From contig CAYSEW010000012.1 of the NCBI GenBank assembly GCA_964430245.1, positions 11,210-75,209 on the forward strand: a stretch of 64,000 nt of DNA. The letters run 5' to 3'. Below are positions 17,381 through 26,984 of this stretch, one piece after another. Under the pieces are notes generated by a model. The model saw only the letters and a list, made by a program, of their open reading frames with translations, ran no database searches and was not told the origin of the DNA. The position numbers and the translations under genes are program-made. Each line of letters opens with the position of its first letter. Position 1 is the stretch's first letter. This DNA comes from CAYSEW01 sp964430245 (GTDB lineage: Bacteria > Bacteroidota > Bacteroidia > Flavobacteriales_D > Parvicellaceae).

Positions 17381-19174
17381 ATGAGCGGGAAGAAAATTTT
17401 ACATATATGTTTATTGGGGTTAATTCTCCCCATTTTTCAAATTCAGGCACAGCTGATAGAAGATTTCAGTGATGGTGATTTTACTTCAAATCCACTTTGG
17501 AATGGAGATGTTTCCAATTTCATTGTGAACGGGGCCATGGAATTACAGCTGAATGCTCCAGCAGTTACCGACACTTCTTATTTAGTTACCGAAACGGGAA
17601 TTTTGGATTTCACTAATACTGTTACATGGGAATTTAGAATGAATTTATTGTTTAGTCCTTCAAGCAATAATACAGGCAGGTTTTATTTATGTTCTAATCA
17701 AGAGAACTTAAAAGGATCACTTGACGGATATTATATAAGGATTGGTGAAAGCGGTTCAGTAGATAAAATCAAATTATATAGACAAGATGGGACCAGCTCT
17801 GCTTTAATTGCAACTGGAATTTATGGCGCTTATGGGGTTAGCCCAGATGCAAGAATTAGGGTAACTAGAGACCTTGCAGGAAATTGGTTGGTTGAAGCTG
17901 ACAGCTTAGGGGGAACAAATTTTATTTTTGAAGCAGGAGCTACAGACACAGACCATACCTTTTCCAAGTATAGTGGTGTGTGGTGTAAATACACTACATC
18001 TAATTCTGGAAATTTCATTTATGACGATATATCAATTGTTGGTAATGTGATTGTAGATAACGATCCTCCTGCAGTTGTTTCTGCCAATGTTTCGGGGGCT
18101 AATTTAATCGATATTACATTTAATGAATCAGTTTCTGTTACTGCAGAAGATATTAATAATTATGTGTTGCCTGGAGATGGCAACCCCTTAATTGTTACAA
18201 ACAACAACAATGTATACGAGCTGATGTTCAATACACCTTTTTCAGCTGGAGCAACTTTATCTTTGGAGATAAGTAATATCGAAGATCTTTCTTCAAATAT
18301 ATTGAATGACACAATTGATATTATTGTTCCTGACACAGCACTTTTAGGCGAGGTAGTGGTCAATGAAATATTATTCGATCCTTTTACGGGAGGAAGTGAT
18401 TATGTAGAGCTATACAATAACAGCACAAAGAGCCTAGATTTATATAATTATATGATCGCTAATTTTGATGATGGGGTAGATAATCATAAGGAGATCCCCA
18501 TTAATTATATATTAATGCCTGGGGAATATGTGCTACTTACAGAAGATTCTGCATCAACTGCAGCTGCATATAATTATAGGAATACTGCAGTTTTTATAGA
18601 AATGGACCTTCCTACATTTAACAATGATTCAGCTACTGTTTATGTATTGAATCCAGACAGTCTCATCTTAGATCAATTTAGTTATAATGATGATATGCAT
18701 TTTGAGCTGATCAATGATGTAGAAGGAGTTTCCTTAGAAAGAATAGATCAAAACACGGCTACCAATAATGCCTTTAATTGGCACAGTGCAGCTGAAGCCA
18801 TTGGTTGGGGGACTCCGGGAATGGAAAATTCACAGAATTATTCAGCTGGATCTTCAGGAATGTTTTTTACTGTAGAAACCCCTGTTTTTTCACCTGATAA
18901 TGATGGGCATGAAGATGTAGGTGTTTTTTCATACACGATGGAGAATGCAGGAAATGTGGCCAATTTATTCATCTATGATCATCATGGAAGAATTGTTAAA
19001 CAGTTGCTTAAAAATGAGCTATTGGGTGCCGATGGCACTGTGAGCTGGGATGGAGTAATCAACACTGGTGAAAAGGGCAGGGCAGGTATCTACATAGTTT
19101 ATTTTGAGGTATTTGACCTTCAAGGAAATGTTTCTGCAGAAAAGAAGACAATTACCTTAACGACTAAACTTTAG
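17381..19174 (+). CDS. Lamin-tail-domain surface protein, probable T9SS cargo
   Basis: The 597-residue protein has a signal peptide (MSGKKILHICLLGLILPIFQIQAQ). A concanavalin/LamG-like beta-sandwich is likely at about 25-215 (DFSDGDFTSNPLWNGD start). An Ig-like region follows (VVSANVSGANLIDITFNESVS). A lamin-tail domain lies at about 322-450 (GEVVVNEILFDPFTGGSDYVELYN). The C-terminus (FSPDNDGHEDVGVFSY ... ANLFIYDHHGRIVKQL ... WDGVINTGEKGRAGIYIVYFE) resembles FlgD-Ig/CHU_C-type terminal domains used as T9SS signals, so export to the surface is inferred. No catalytic motif is visible. Its TAG stop shares the 4 bases TTAG with the TAA stop of the convergent ABC1 gene. Confidence 0.82.
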   Translation: MSGKKILHICLLGLILPIFQIQAQLIEDFSDGDFTSNPLWNGDVSNFIVNGAMELQLNAPAVTDTSYLVTETGILDFTNTVTWEFRMNLLFSPSSNNTGRFYLCSNQENLKGSLDGYYIRIGESGSVDKIKLYRQDGTSSALIATGIYGAYGVSPDARIRVTRDLAGNWLVEADSLGGTNFIFEAGATDTDHTFSKYSGVWCKYTTSNSGNFIYDDISIVGNVIVDNDPPAVVSANVSGANLIDITFNESVSVTAEDINNYVLPGDGNPLIVTNNNNVYELMFNTPFSAGATLSLEISNIEDLSSNILNDTIDIIVPDTALLGEVVVNEILFDPFTGGSDYVELYNNSTKSLDLYNYMIANFDDGVDNHKEIPINYILMPGEYVLLTEDSASTAAAYNYRNTAVFIEMDLPTFNNDSATVYVLNPDSLILDQFSYNDDMHFELINDVEGVSLERIDQNTATNNAFNWHSAAEAIGWGTPGMENSQNYSAGSSGMFFTVETPVFSPDNDGHEDVGVFSYTMENAGNVANLFIYDHHGRIVKQLLKNELLGADGTVSWDGVINTGEKGRAGIYIVYFEVFDLQGNVSAEKKTITLTTKL

Positions 19175-20487
19175 TCAGCTTTATTAAAATTAAAAGAGGT
19201 GCTTGTTTCGATATTAGCTCCAAGCTCATATAAAAGTGTAAATAAACCAAAATAGGTTCTGTTGATATAGAGAATATGTCTTGATCCTCTTGCTGCTCCA
19301 TTTTTTCTAATGTCTTTTCTTGATTTCAGCTCATCACCTAGCTCATAGAGCCGATCAAGGTAATCTTTGTTGGAGAAATCAAAATCACCTTCTTTAAAAG
19401 GCTGAATCAACAAGAACATGATCTCTTTAAACAAACCAAAAAATAATTTTTTTGTTTCGGGAGTGTCATCCTCATAGATAAATTCTAGTTTGTAAAAAAG
19501 CTCCATGAGTAATTCATCATCTTTTTGATACGATGGATTTAATAATTGAAAATAATTATGATAAAAATCAATTGGGATTCTTTTTATACATCCAAAATCT
19601 ATCACCCCGATATCTCCATTTTCATAGAACAAAAAGTTGCCAGGATGAGGGTCGGCATGAATAGCCTTTAGCTCATTGACTTGAAAGTCATAAAATTCCC
19701 ATAATCGTTGACCTATTAAGTTTCTTGTTTGTTGATCGGGATTCGTTTTAAGGTATTCCTTTAAATGTGCTCCTTCGAGCCATTCCATTGTTATGATCTT
19801 GTTAGAAGATAAATCTGGATAATAGGTTGGGAATACAAAACCTTTAAGTCGGCTACATGCCTGGCTGATCTCAATGGATTGCTTGAGCTCTAGCTCATAA
19901 TTGGTTTCTTCAATAAGCCGTTCTTCAACTTCATCTAAATACTGCCTGATTTCATTTTCCTTTAGATTCAAAATCCTCATGGCAATAGGTTTTATCATTC
20001 TAAGGTCATTTTTAACACTATCAGCAACACCTGGATATTGGATCTTTACCGCTAGCTTTTGACCATTTTTTTCTGCCATATGTACCTGCCCAATAGAGGC
20101 GGCCTTTATGGCATTTCTTGAAAATGAACTAAAGATGTCTAAAGGAGATTTTCCAAAGGATTTTTTAAAGGTTCTAAGCACTAAAGGATAAGATAAAGGG
20201 GGTGCGTTGTACTGTGCCATTGCAAATTTTTCAGTAATGGCAGTAGGTAGCATATTCTTATCCATGCTCATGATCTGTGCTACCTTAAGCGCACTTCCTT
20301 TTAATTCACTTAATGTTTCAAAAAGGTCTTCTGCATTGTCTTTATCCAGCTGCTCCTTTGCCTGCTCATCTCCAGTGGCTTTTTTAGCATAATATTTTAA
20401 GTAATTAGTACCCACCTTGGCTCCAGCAGAAAGCAATTTAGCTGCCCTTTTTACTTTGCTAGTTGGTATTTTATCTTGCTCTTTCAA
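19171..20487 (-). CDS. ABC1/UbiB atypical kinase family protein
   Basis: The 438-residue protein has the ABC1 (AarF/UbiB) kinase-like fold. The N-terminal LKGSALKVAQIMSMD corresponds to the KxGQ region. The Ala-rich loop is AASIGQVHMAEKNGQKLAVKIQYPG, with the ATP-binding Lys. The catalytic loop is HADPHPGNFLFYENG and the metal site VIDFGCIKRI. Family members support ubiquinone or other isoprenoid-lipid metabolism as ATPases. The start is probably TTG at 20487, which overlaps the TGA stop of the TetR gene as TTGA and suggests translational coupling. No Met occurs before about residue 70. No TM helix is seen at the C-terminus. Confidence 0.9.
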   Translation of the reverse strand: MKEQDKIPTSKVKRAAKLLSAGAKVGTNYLKYYAKKATGDEQAKEQLDKDNAEDLFETLSELKGSALKVAQIMSMDKNMLPTAITEKFAMAQYNAPPLSYPLVLRTFKKSFGKSPLDIFSSFSRNAIKAASIGQVHMAEKNGQKLAVKIQYPGVADSVKNDLRMIKPIAMRILNLKENEIRQYLDEVEERLIEETNYELELKQSIEISQACSRLKGFVFPTYYPDLSSNKIITMEWLEGAHLKEYLKTNPDQQTRNLIGQRLWEFYDFQVNELKAIHADPHPGNFLFYENGDIGVIDFGCIKRIPIDFYHNYFQLLNPSYQKDDELLMELFYKLEFIYEDDTPETKKLFFGLFKEIMFLLIQPFKEGDFDFSNKDYLDRLYELGDELKSRKDIRKNGAARGSRHILYINRTYFGLFTLLYELGANIETSTSFNFNKAD

Positions 20488-21131
20488 TAGGCTTTATTCT
20501 GATAGGCAAATTTGATGAAGTCTACTATTAGATCGACCGGTCCTTTTTTCATAAGTTCAAAAATAAGTGCTCCAGTTTTTTCAATAGCAGCATCACTTAC
20601 TTGAAACTGATCACTTTCGTCATTGATCCAAACTCGGGTTATATATAGGAATTGGACCCAAAGAGCTTCACAGTACTTGTCTGAAACTAGGGGGCGATTT
20701 ACTATTTCATCTTTTTCGAATGCTTCATTTAATAGTTCATCTGTCCAGGATTTGAACGCTTCATGAAATTGGTCTAAGAACCAGGGTCTTATGTGCTGAT
20801 AATTCAATGCTGAAAAGCGGAGTGTTACTAAGCTTCTATTCTGTTTGTATAATTCAAGTAGTGTGTAATGAAAGGAAAGCACTTTTTCATGAGTGGTAAA
20901 AGAAACATATTCCTGATCATTCTCAATGGCAGCTCTTATGGTATCAAAAAAAGAAGACCAGATCTCTTTTTCAAGAGACTTGAAAGAATTGAAATGGTCA
21001 TAAAATTCATTTTCGGAAAGACCTAATTTTTCGCAAAAAGCAAAAATCGTAACAGGCATTTCTCCGTTTCTAAGTAAATATAGCTGATATTCACTGATGA
21101 TCAGTTCCTTATTTTCAGACATATTGGTCAT
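20484..21131 (-). CDS. TetR/AcrR-type transcriptional regulator
   Basis: The 215-residue protein has an N-terminal helix-turn-helix at about 8-55, including TIFAFCEKLGLSENEFYDHFNSFKSLEKEIW, the typical TetR helix 2-4 pattern with FYxHF. The rest is an all-helical ligand-binding domain without recognisable ligand residues. It overlaps the ABC1 gene by 4 bp and reads first, so the two form an operon. I infer that it regulates its own transcript and the ABC1 kinase. A second Met at residue 4 is an alternative start. Upstream, 163 bp separate it from the divergent carboxypeptidase gene. Confidence 0.83.
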   Translation of the reverse strand: MTNMSENKELIISEYQLYLLRNGEMPVTIFAFCEKLGLSENEFYDHFNSFKSLEKEIWSSFFDTIRAAIENDQEYVSFTTHEKVLSFHYTLLELYKQNRSLVTLRFSALNYQHIRPWFLDQFHEAFKSWTDELLNEAFEKDEIVNRPLVSDKYCEALWVQFLYITRVWINDESDQFQVSDAAIEKTGALIFELMKKGPVDLIVDFIKFAYQNKAY

Positions 21132-21202
21132 TTCACAAAGTTATTCTACCATTTCTAATAATAGACTAAAAAGTAAAATATTGTATAAAAAAGATGATTT
21201 TG

Positions 21203-21226
21203 TTAAATTTAACAGCAATGGCAACC
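21203..21226 (+). promoter_or_regulatory. Upstream element shared by two carboxypeptidase genes, copy 1
   Basis: TTAAATTTAA followed by CAGCAATGGCAACC, ending 68 nt before the ATG of the first M14 gene. The same block, with one extra base, ends 70 nt before the second M14 gene. It may be a -7 region plus initially transcribed sequence, or a regulator site. Confidence 0.5.
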
Positions 21227-21294
21227 AAGCTGCTATTTTGGGGTTATAGTAATGGAGTCAATCATTCATAAATTTAGGTTATAAAAATTACAGT

Positions 21295-22992
21295 ATGAGA
21301 AATCGTCTTATCAATTGCTTGATCTTACTATTTAGTATTTTTCAAATTCAAGTTTTCTCTCAAAAAACAGCTGAACTTTTTTCTGAAAAGGGAGAAGTGT
21401 ATTTCTCATTTAAGTATAAAAATAAAAACCAGCTGGATCGACTTTCAAAGATTATTTCTTTGGACCATAAGACCAATGCAACTATGGCATATGCCTATGC
21501 GAATCAAAAAGAGTTTAAAGATTTTTTAAAAGAGAATATAGATTATCAGCTTATCGATAAGAAATTGGCTTTTATAAATGCTATTAAATCAGAAACAAAA
21601 AATAATTGGGATTTTTATCCTACCTATCAGGAATATGAGGACATGATGCAGGCATTCGCTGATTCATTTCCTGCTATTTGTAAGCTCCATAATTTGGGAA
21701 CATTAAGCTCAGGAAGAAAAATGCTGATCGTGCAAATTTCAGGCAATGTAGGGGTTAAGGAGAATGAACCTTCTTTTTTATACACCTCCTCTATGCATGG
21801 GGATGAGCTAGCAGGATATATTTTAATGCTCAGGTTGATAGATGAATTGTTAAATGGATATGGCACAAACACCCGATTGACCAATCTAGTGAATGAGATT
21901 GATATTTGGATCAACCCTCTAGCTAATCCAGATGGCGCCTACGCAGGAGGAAATCAGAATGTATGGGGAGCGTCTAGGTATAATTCTAATTGGGTAGATC
22001 TCAATAGAAATTATCCTGATCCTGAAGATGGGCCACATCCAGACGGTAATGCATATCAGGAAGAAACCGAACTATTTTTAGGGTTAGCCGACACAGTCAA
22101 TTTTACAATTTCTGCCAATATGCATGGAGGCGTTGAGGTGTGTAACTATCCATGGGATACATGGAGCAACCTTACTGCAGACGATAATTGGTGGCAGTAT
22201 ATATCTAGCGAATATGCGGATTCTTGTCAGGCCAATAGTGGGAATGGGTATTTTAATTATTTAAATGATGGTATTACCAATGGATGGGATTGGTATGAAG
22301 TAGATGGGGGAAGACAGGATTACATGAATTATTTTAAATACTGCAGGGAATTAACATTAGAGCTTTCAGATGATAAAACCCCAAACCCTAATGACTTACC
22401 AGTATTGTGGGATGCTAATTTTCCTTCTTTTCTTAATTTCATGGAACAATCTTTATATGGTATTAGAGGGATTGTCACAGATAGTATTACTGGAGATCCT
22501 CTTAAGGCCAGGGTTGAGATTTCTGGTCACGATGTAGATAGCTCGCATGTATACTCCTATTTACCCATTGGCAATTACCATAGGTATTTATACCAGGGTA
22601 ATTATGATATTACTTTTAGTAAAACGGGATATCATAGCAAAACGATCAATGCTAATATTGTAAATAATAGTACTGTTGTTCAGGATGTACAGCTAGTACC
22701 AATTAGCTTTGTTGCTATTGATCAGATTAATTCGATACAAGCAGTAATTAATGCTGTGCCCAACCCTGCAAAAGAGCAGCTACAGTTCAATTATCAAATA
22801 GCAGAAAATGCTGAAAAATCTGACTTAGTTATCTGGGATGAAATGGGTAAGATTGTTGAGGTAATTCAATTGGAGAATAGTAAGGGCGTAATTAATTATT
22901 CTTTAAAGAAATTCTCAGCAGGTATTTATTACTACAGTATTAAATCTGAAAACAGCTTAACAAAGGGCAAGAAATTAATTGTAATTAAATAA
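21295..22992 (+). CDS. M14 zinc carboxypeptidase with regulatory-like domain and T9SS type A sorting domain
   Basis: The 565-residue secreted enzyme has a signal peptide (...LLFSIFQIQVFSQ). The M14 catalytic domain spans about 105-390. The zinc ligands are His168 and Glu171 (SSMHGDELAGY) and a later His in ANMHGGVEVCNYPW, with NPDGAYAG and DLNRNYPD as substrate-binding motifs. The general-base Glu is in ELTLELSDDKTP. A carboxypeptidase regulatory-like beta-sandwich follows at about 390-475 (IRGIVTDSITGDPLKA). The C-terminal domain (VPNPAKEQLQFNYQI ... GIYYYSIKSEN ... KLIVIK) is a T9SS type A signal. It probably trims peptides at the cell surface or outside the cell. A second M14 gene follows downstream. 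Confidence 0.93.
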   Translation: MRNRLINCLILLFSIFQIQVFSQKTAELFSEKGEVYFSFKYKNKNQLDRLSKIISLDHKTNATMAYAYANQKEFKDFLKENIDYQLIDKKLAFINAIKSETKNNWDFYPTYQEYEDMMQAFADSFPAICKLHNLGTLSSGRKMLIVQISGNVGVKENEPSFLYTSSMHGDELAGYILMLRLIDELLNGYGTNTRLTNLVNEIDIWINPLANPDGAYAGGNQNVWGASRYNSNWVDLNRNYPDPEDGPHPDGNAYQEETELFLGLADTVNFTISANMHGGVEVCNYPWDTWSNLTADDNWWQYISSEYADSCQANSGNGYFNYLNDGITNGWDWYEVDGGRQDYMNYFKYCRELTLELSDDKTPNPNDLPVLWDANFPSFLNFMEQSLYGIRGIVTDSITGDPLKARVEISGHDVDSSHVYSYLPIGNYHRYLYQGNYDITFSKTGYHSKTINANIVNNSTVVQDVQLVPISFVAIDQINSIQAVINAVPNPAKEQLQFNYQIAENAEKSDLVIWDEMGKIVEVIQLENSKGVINYSLKKFSAGIYYYSIKSENSLTKGKKLIVIK

Positions 22993-23034
22993 TATTTTCT
23001 ACCTAAACGGTATTTGTTTTAAGAGAACAATTTA

Positions 23035-23059
23035 TTAAATTTAAAAAGCAATGGCAACC
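23035..23059 (+). promoter_or_regulatory. Upstream element shared by two carboxypeptidase genes, copy 2
   Basis: TTAAATTTAA, then AAAGCAATGGCAACC. It matches the block at 21203-21226 except for one inserted base and one substitution, at nearly the same distance from the start codon (70 versus 68 nt). Confidence 0.5.
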
Positions 23060-23129
23060 TATTGACCATTAATGGGTTTTATATAAGTGACTTTACAACA
23101 CCCCCTTACTTTAACTAAATTATTCTATA

Positions 23130-25922
23130 ATGAAATACAGTATTCTTATTTTTTTGTTTTGTGTCTCTCTAGTCAGTGCACAACAGAACAATACAGGGAG
23201 CCTTGTTAGGCCTAAAGAAGAAAAAGAAATTCAATATCATAGAGCTAGGATCTATTATCAAAACAATATGGGGCTTACTAGATTAGCAAGTCAGGGCGTT
23301 CCATTGGACCATGGGGTCCATAAAAAAGGGATTTATTTCGAATCCGATTTTTCTGATAATGATATTGGTATTGCAAAGATGTTTGGTATGAAAGTAGAGA
23401 TAGTTATTGAAGATGTAGCTACTTTTTATCAAGAGCAGAATAATAAAGAAAACGAGAATCCATCAACTATTTTTAAGAATGGAACATGTACTTCTACAGG
23501 TACTCCTACTTATGCAACTCCTGCTAACTGGGAGTTGGGCTCAATGGCAGGTTTTTACACCTATACAGAGATGTTGGCTGAGCTGGATGACATGGTGGCA
23601 TTGTACCCTAATTTAATCACTGCAAAAGCACCAATCTCTAATTTTCAGACCTATGAAGGGAGATCCATTTATTGGTTAAAAATTTCTGATAACCCTAATA
23701 CCAATGAAGCAGAACCAGAAATGTTATATGATGCCATTCACCATGCTCGAGAACCTGCGGCCATGCAACAGCTGATTTATTACATGTGGTATTTATTGGA
23801 AAATTATGCTACTAATCCAGAAGTACAAAGTATAGTTAATAATACAGAACTATATTTTATTCCAGTGCTTAATCCTGATGGATATGTATATAACTGCACT
23901 CAGAACCCTAATGGAGGGGGGATGTGGAGAAAAAACAGAAGGAATCATGGAAATGGAAACTATGGGGTAGATAACAATAGAAATTACGATTATATAGATG
24001 GGCAAGGAAACAGTGTTTGGGGAACAACAGGAATAAGCTTTAACACTAATAGTGATGTGTACCCTGGAACGGGGCCATTTTCTGAAATAGAAAATCAAGC
24101 CATGAAATGGTTTTGTGAAAACCATGATTTTAAAATCGCATTGAATAATCATACGTATGATAATTCTTTACTCTACCCTTATGGATATGATAACAATCAG
24201 TATACTCCAGACCATAATACGTATGTAGCCATATCAGATATAATGACTGAGCACAACGGTCTGGGAATGATCCCTAAGATCAGTGCATCCTTATATCCTG
24301 CATCTGGCGATTCAGATGATTGGATGTATGGAGCAGATCTTGCTACAAAACCAAAAATCTTTGCTTTTACACCTGAAATTAGTGATGCTGGATTTTGGCC
24401 CAACTCATCAGATATTGAGAATATTTGCAATAGCATGGTGTTTACCAATTTAATGGCTGCACATTTGATCACCAATTATGCTTCTATTACTGATGAGTCT
24501 CCTTTAGCGATTAATAACATGAATGGATTTTTTAGCTATGAATTACAGAGATTGGGATTAGAGGATCCAGCTAATTTTACAGTTAGTATTATTCCTGTAA
24601 GTTTTAACATTTTAAGTATTGGAGGTTCAAATGTCCATAATAACATGTCTCTTTTACAAGCAGATCTAGACTCAATTTCTTTTCAACTTGACCCTGCAAT
24701 TTCTATGGGAGACCTTGTAGAATATTACATAGAGGTAGATAATGGCCAATATGTCGAAAGTTTTTTAGTCACTAAGATTTATGGTACAGAAACGAATTTA
24801 ATGACCGATAATGGAAGTAGTATTGCTAATTGGAATGTCTCTCAGACCTGGAATGTAACTAATTCAGATTTTTATTCTCCTTCATCATCAATTACTGATT
24901 CTCCTGGTGGTGATTATGCTAATAATATTAATAAAACAATTACGATGAATAACCCTGCTGATCTTAGTAATGCCATAGGAGCCAACATGTCTTTCTGGGC
25001 TAAATGGGAGATTGAAGCCAATTGGGATTATGTTCAAGTTGAGGTTTCTAATGATGGTGGTAGTACTTGGACTCCTCAATGTGGGAAATACACAAATCTA
25101 GGGGTGGCTAATCAAAATGCTGCAGATGGCGAACCTTTATACGATGGGTTTCAAACCACATGGGTAAAGGAAGAGATCGATCTATCTGATTATTTAGGTA
25201 GCTCAATTCTTGTAAGGTTTCAAATTGTGTCCGATCAGGGTGTGAAAGAAGATGGCTTCTATTTTGATGATTTTGAGATCAATATAATGACAGGCTGTTT
25301 AACCAACACTACCTCATCAATTACTGAATCTGCTTGTAATACATATACATCGCCTAGTGGGGTTATATATACCACTTCTGGAATTTATACAGATGTGATT
25401 CAAAATAGTGTTGGGTGTGATAGTATTATTACTATAGACCTCTCTGTTATTGCAATAGATTCTACCATTTCTCAAAATGGAGTTGATTTAACTGTAGGAC
25501 AATCGGGAGCTACTTATCAATGGTTAGATTGTGATAATTCAAATGCTCCTATTACTGGCGAGACGAATCAAACATTTACAGCTCAGAATACTGGAAATTA
25601 TGCAGTAGAGATAACATATAATGGCTGTACTTCTATAAGTAGCTGTACATATGTAGACATGACAGGCGTGTTAAGTGAAGCATGGAAAGGCATGGAATAT
25701 TACCCCAACCCTGTATCGGATCATTTAATGTTAAAGCTGCCTAATCTTAAGCAAGATATTGAAGTTTCTATTATGGATATTAGATCTCGTATTATTCAAA
25801 AAGAGAGTTTTTCTAATATTAAAAATATCAACCTAGATGTATCAGATCTTTCAGTTGGAGTTTATATTTTGCGTTTAAAATCAGAAGGAGAATCAGTAGA
25901 TCTTAAGATTATTAAAAAATAA
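23130..25922 (+). CDS. Large M14 zinc carboxypeptidase with MAM-like and T9SS sorting domains
   Basis: The 930-residue protein has a signal peptide (MKYSILIFLFCVSLVSAQ) and a propeptide-like segment to about 130. The M14 domain covers about 140-450: zinc ligands His205 and Glu208 (IHHAREPAAMQQ), NPDGYVYN, DNNRNYDY, a downstream His in ALNNHTYDNSLLYPYGY, and the catalytic Glu in FTPEISDAGFWP. Beyond it is a beta-sandwich of immune-inhibitor-A/MAM type (about 595-730, with WAKWEIEANWDYVQVEVSNDGG and FYFDDFEIN). A Cys-containing Ig-like region follows, then the T9SS type A domain (YYPNPVSDHLMLKLP ... GVYILRLKSEGE). Like the previous gene it is predicted to be an extracellular carboxypeptidase. 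The two differ greatly in length and accessory domains, so they are not recent duplicates. Confidence 0.92.
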   Translation: MKYSILIFLFCVSLVSAQQNNTGSLVRPKEEKEIQYHRARIYYQNNMGLTRLASQGVPLDHGVHKKGIYFESDFSDNDIGIAKMFGMKVEIVIEDVATFYQEQNNKENENPSTIFKNGTCTSTGTPTYATPANWELGSMAGFYTYTEMLAELDDMVALYPNLITAKAPISNFQTYEGRSIYWLKISDNPNTNEAEPEMLYDAIHHAREPAAMQQLIYYMWYLLENYATNPEVQSIVNNTELYFIPVLNPDGYVYNCTQNPNGGGMWRKNRRNHGNGNYGVDNNRNYDYIDGQGNSVWGTTGISFNTNSDVYPGTGPFSEIENQAMKWFCENHDFKIALNNHTYDNSLLYPYGYDNNQYTPDHNTYVAISDIMTEHNGLGMIPKISASLYPASGDSDDWMYGADLATKPKIFAFTPEISDAGFWPNSSDIENICNSMVFTNLMAAHLITNYASITDESPLAINNMNGFFSYELQRLGLEDPANFTVSIIPVSFNILSIGGSNVHNNMSLLQADLDSISFQLDPAISMGDLVEYYIEVDNGQYVESFLVTKIYGTETNLMTDNGSSIANWNVSQTWNVTNSDFYSPSSSITDSPGGDYANNINKTITMNNPADLSNAIGANMSFWAKWEIEANWDYVQVEVSNDGGSTWTPQCGKYTNLGVANQNAADGEPLYDGFQTTWVKEEIDLSDYLGSSILVRFQIVSDQGVKEDGFYFDDFEINIMTGCLTNTTSSITESACNTYTSPSGVIYTTSGIYTDVIQNSVGCDSIITIDLSVIAIDSTISQNGVDLTVGQSGATYQWLDCDNSNAPITGETNQTFTAQNTGNYAVEITYNGCTSISSCTYVDMTGVLSEAWKGMEYYPNPVSDHLMLKLPNLKQDIEVSIMDIRSRIIQKESFSNIKNINLDVSDLSVGVYILRLKSEGESVDLKIIKK

Positions 25923-25988
25923 ATAAGTGTTATTTTAATACACTATGCTTAACGATGTATTGTAATAAATGCAGATATTTGTCTGTAT

Positions 25989-26966
25989 ATGTTGCTAACA
26001 GTTAAAGATATAAAAGAGCCCGTTGCAGAGGAGATGAAGCTTTTTGAGGAAAAGTTCAAAGCATCTTTAAAAAGTGATGTAGCACTGTTAGATAAGATTA
26101 CCCATTATATTATTAAAAGAAAAGGGAAGCAAATGCGACCACTTTTCGTTTTTTTATCTGCTAAGATGTGCGGTGAAGTGAACGATGCCACTTATACTGC
26201 CGCTTCTTTAATTGAATTGTTACATACCGCCACTTTAGTACATGATGATGTGGTAGATGATGCCAATGAGAGAAGAGGTTTCTTCTCAATTAATGCATTA
26301 TGGAAAAACAAGATTGCTGTTTTAGTAGGAGATTATTTGTTGTCTAGAGGGTTATTACTTACTACAGAAAACAAACAGTTTGAGCTGTTAGAAATTGTGT
26401 CTCGTGCAGTAAAAGAGATGAGTGAAGGAGAATTATTACAAATGGAGAAGGCACGAAGATTAGATATAAATGAAGAAATTTATTATCAGGTAATTAAGCA
26501 AAAAACCGCATCCTTGGTTGCTGCATGTTGCGCATCAGGAGCTCAATCTGTTAATATGAGTCCAGATAAAGTTGAGGTAATGAGACAATTTGGTGAAAAT
26601 GTAGGATTAGCTTTTCAAATAAAGGATGATATTTTTGACTTTGGATCTTCTGAAAATATTGGTAAGCCAACAGGAATAGATATCAAAGAGCGTAAAATGA
26701 CACTTCCTTTGATTTACACAATGAATAATGTAGATGCCGCTCTAAAGAAACGAATCATTAATACGATTAAGAATCACAATGAGGATACTAATAGAGTGCA
26801 GGAAGTCATAGAAATGGTGATTGCTAATGGAGGTATAGAATATTCAGAAAAAAGAATGTTTGAGTATAAAGAAAAGGCATTGGCTTTAATTAAAGATTTT
26901 CCAGATAATCCTTCGAAAAATGCATTGATAGGGTTAGTTGACTATTCTATTGCAAGAAATAAATAA
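25989..26966 (+). CDS. Trans-polyprenyl diphosphate synthase (octaprenyl-type)
   Basis: The 325-residue enzyme of the IspA/IspB family condenses isopentenyl diphosphate onto an allylic primer. The first Asp-rich motif is LVHDDVVDDANERRG (Asp86, 87, 90) and the second is FQIKDDIFDFG. KGKQMRPLFVFLSAKM is the front substrate-binding region. Length and sequence resemble long-chain synthases making the menaquinone side chain, but chain length cannot be read safely. uvrC follows after 18 nt in the same direction, a pairing without an obvious shared function. Confidence 0.92.
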   Translation: MLLTVKDIKEPVAEEMKLFEEKFKASLKSDVALLDKITHYIIKRKGKQMRPLFVFLSAKMCGEVNDATYTAASLIELLHTATLVHDDVVDDANERRGFFSINALWKNKIAVLVGDYLLSRGLLLTTENKQFELLEIVSRAVKEMSEGELLQMEKARRLDINEEIYYQVIKQKTASLVAACCASGAQSVNMSPDKVEVMRQFGENVGLAFQIKDDIFDFGSSENIGKPTGIDIKERKMTLPLIYTMNNVDAALKKRIINTIKNHNEDTNRVQEVIEMVIANGGIEYSEKRMFEYKEKALALIKDFPDNPSKNALIGLVDYSIARNK

Positions 26967-26984
26967 AGCATAATTATAATTTTG

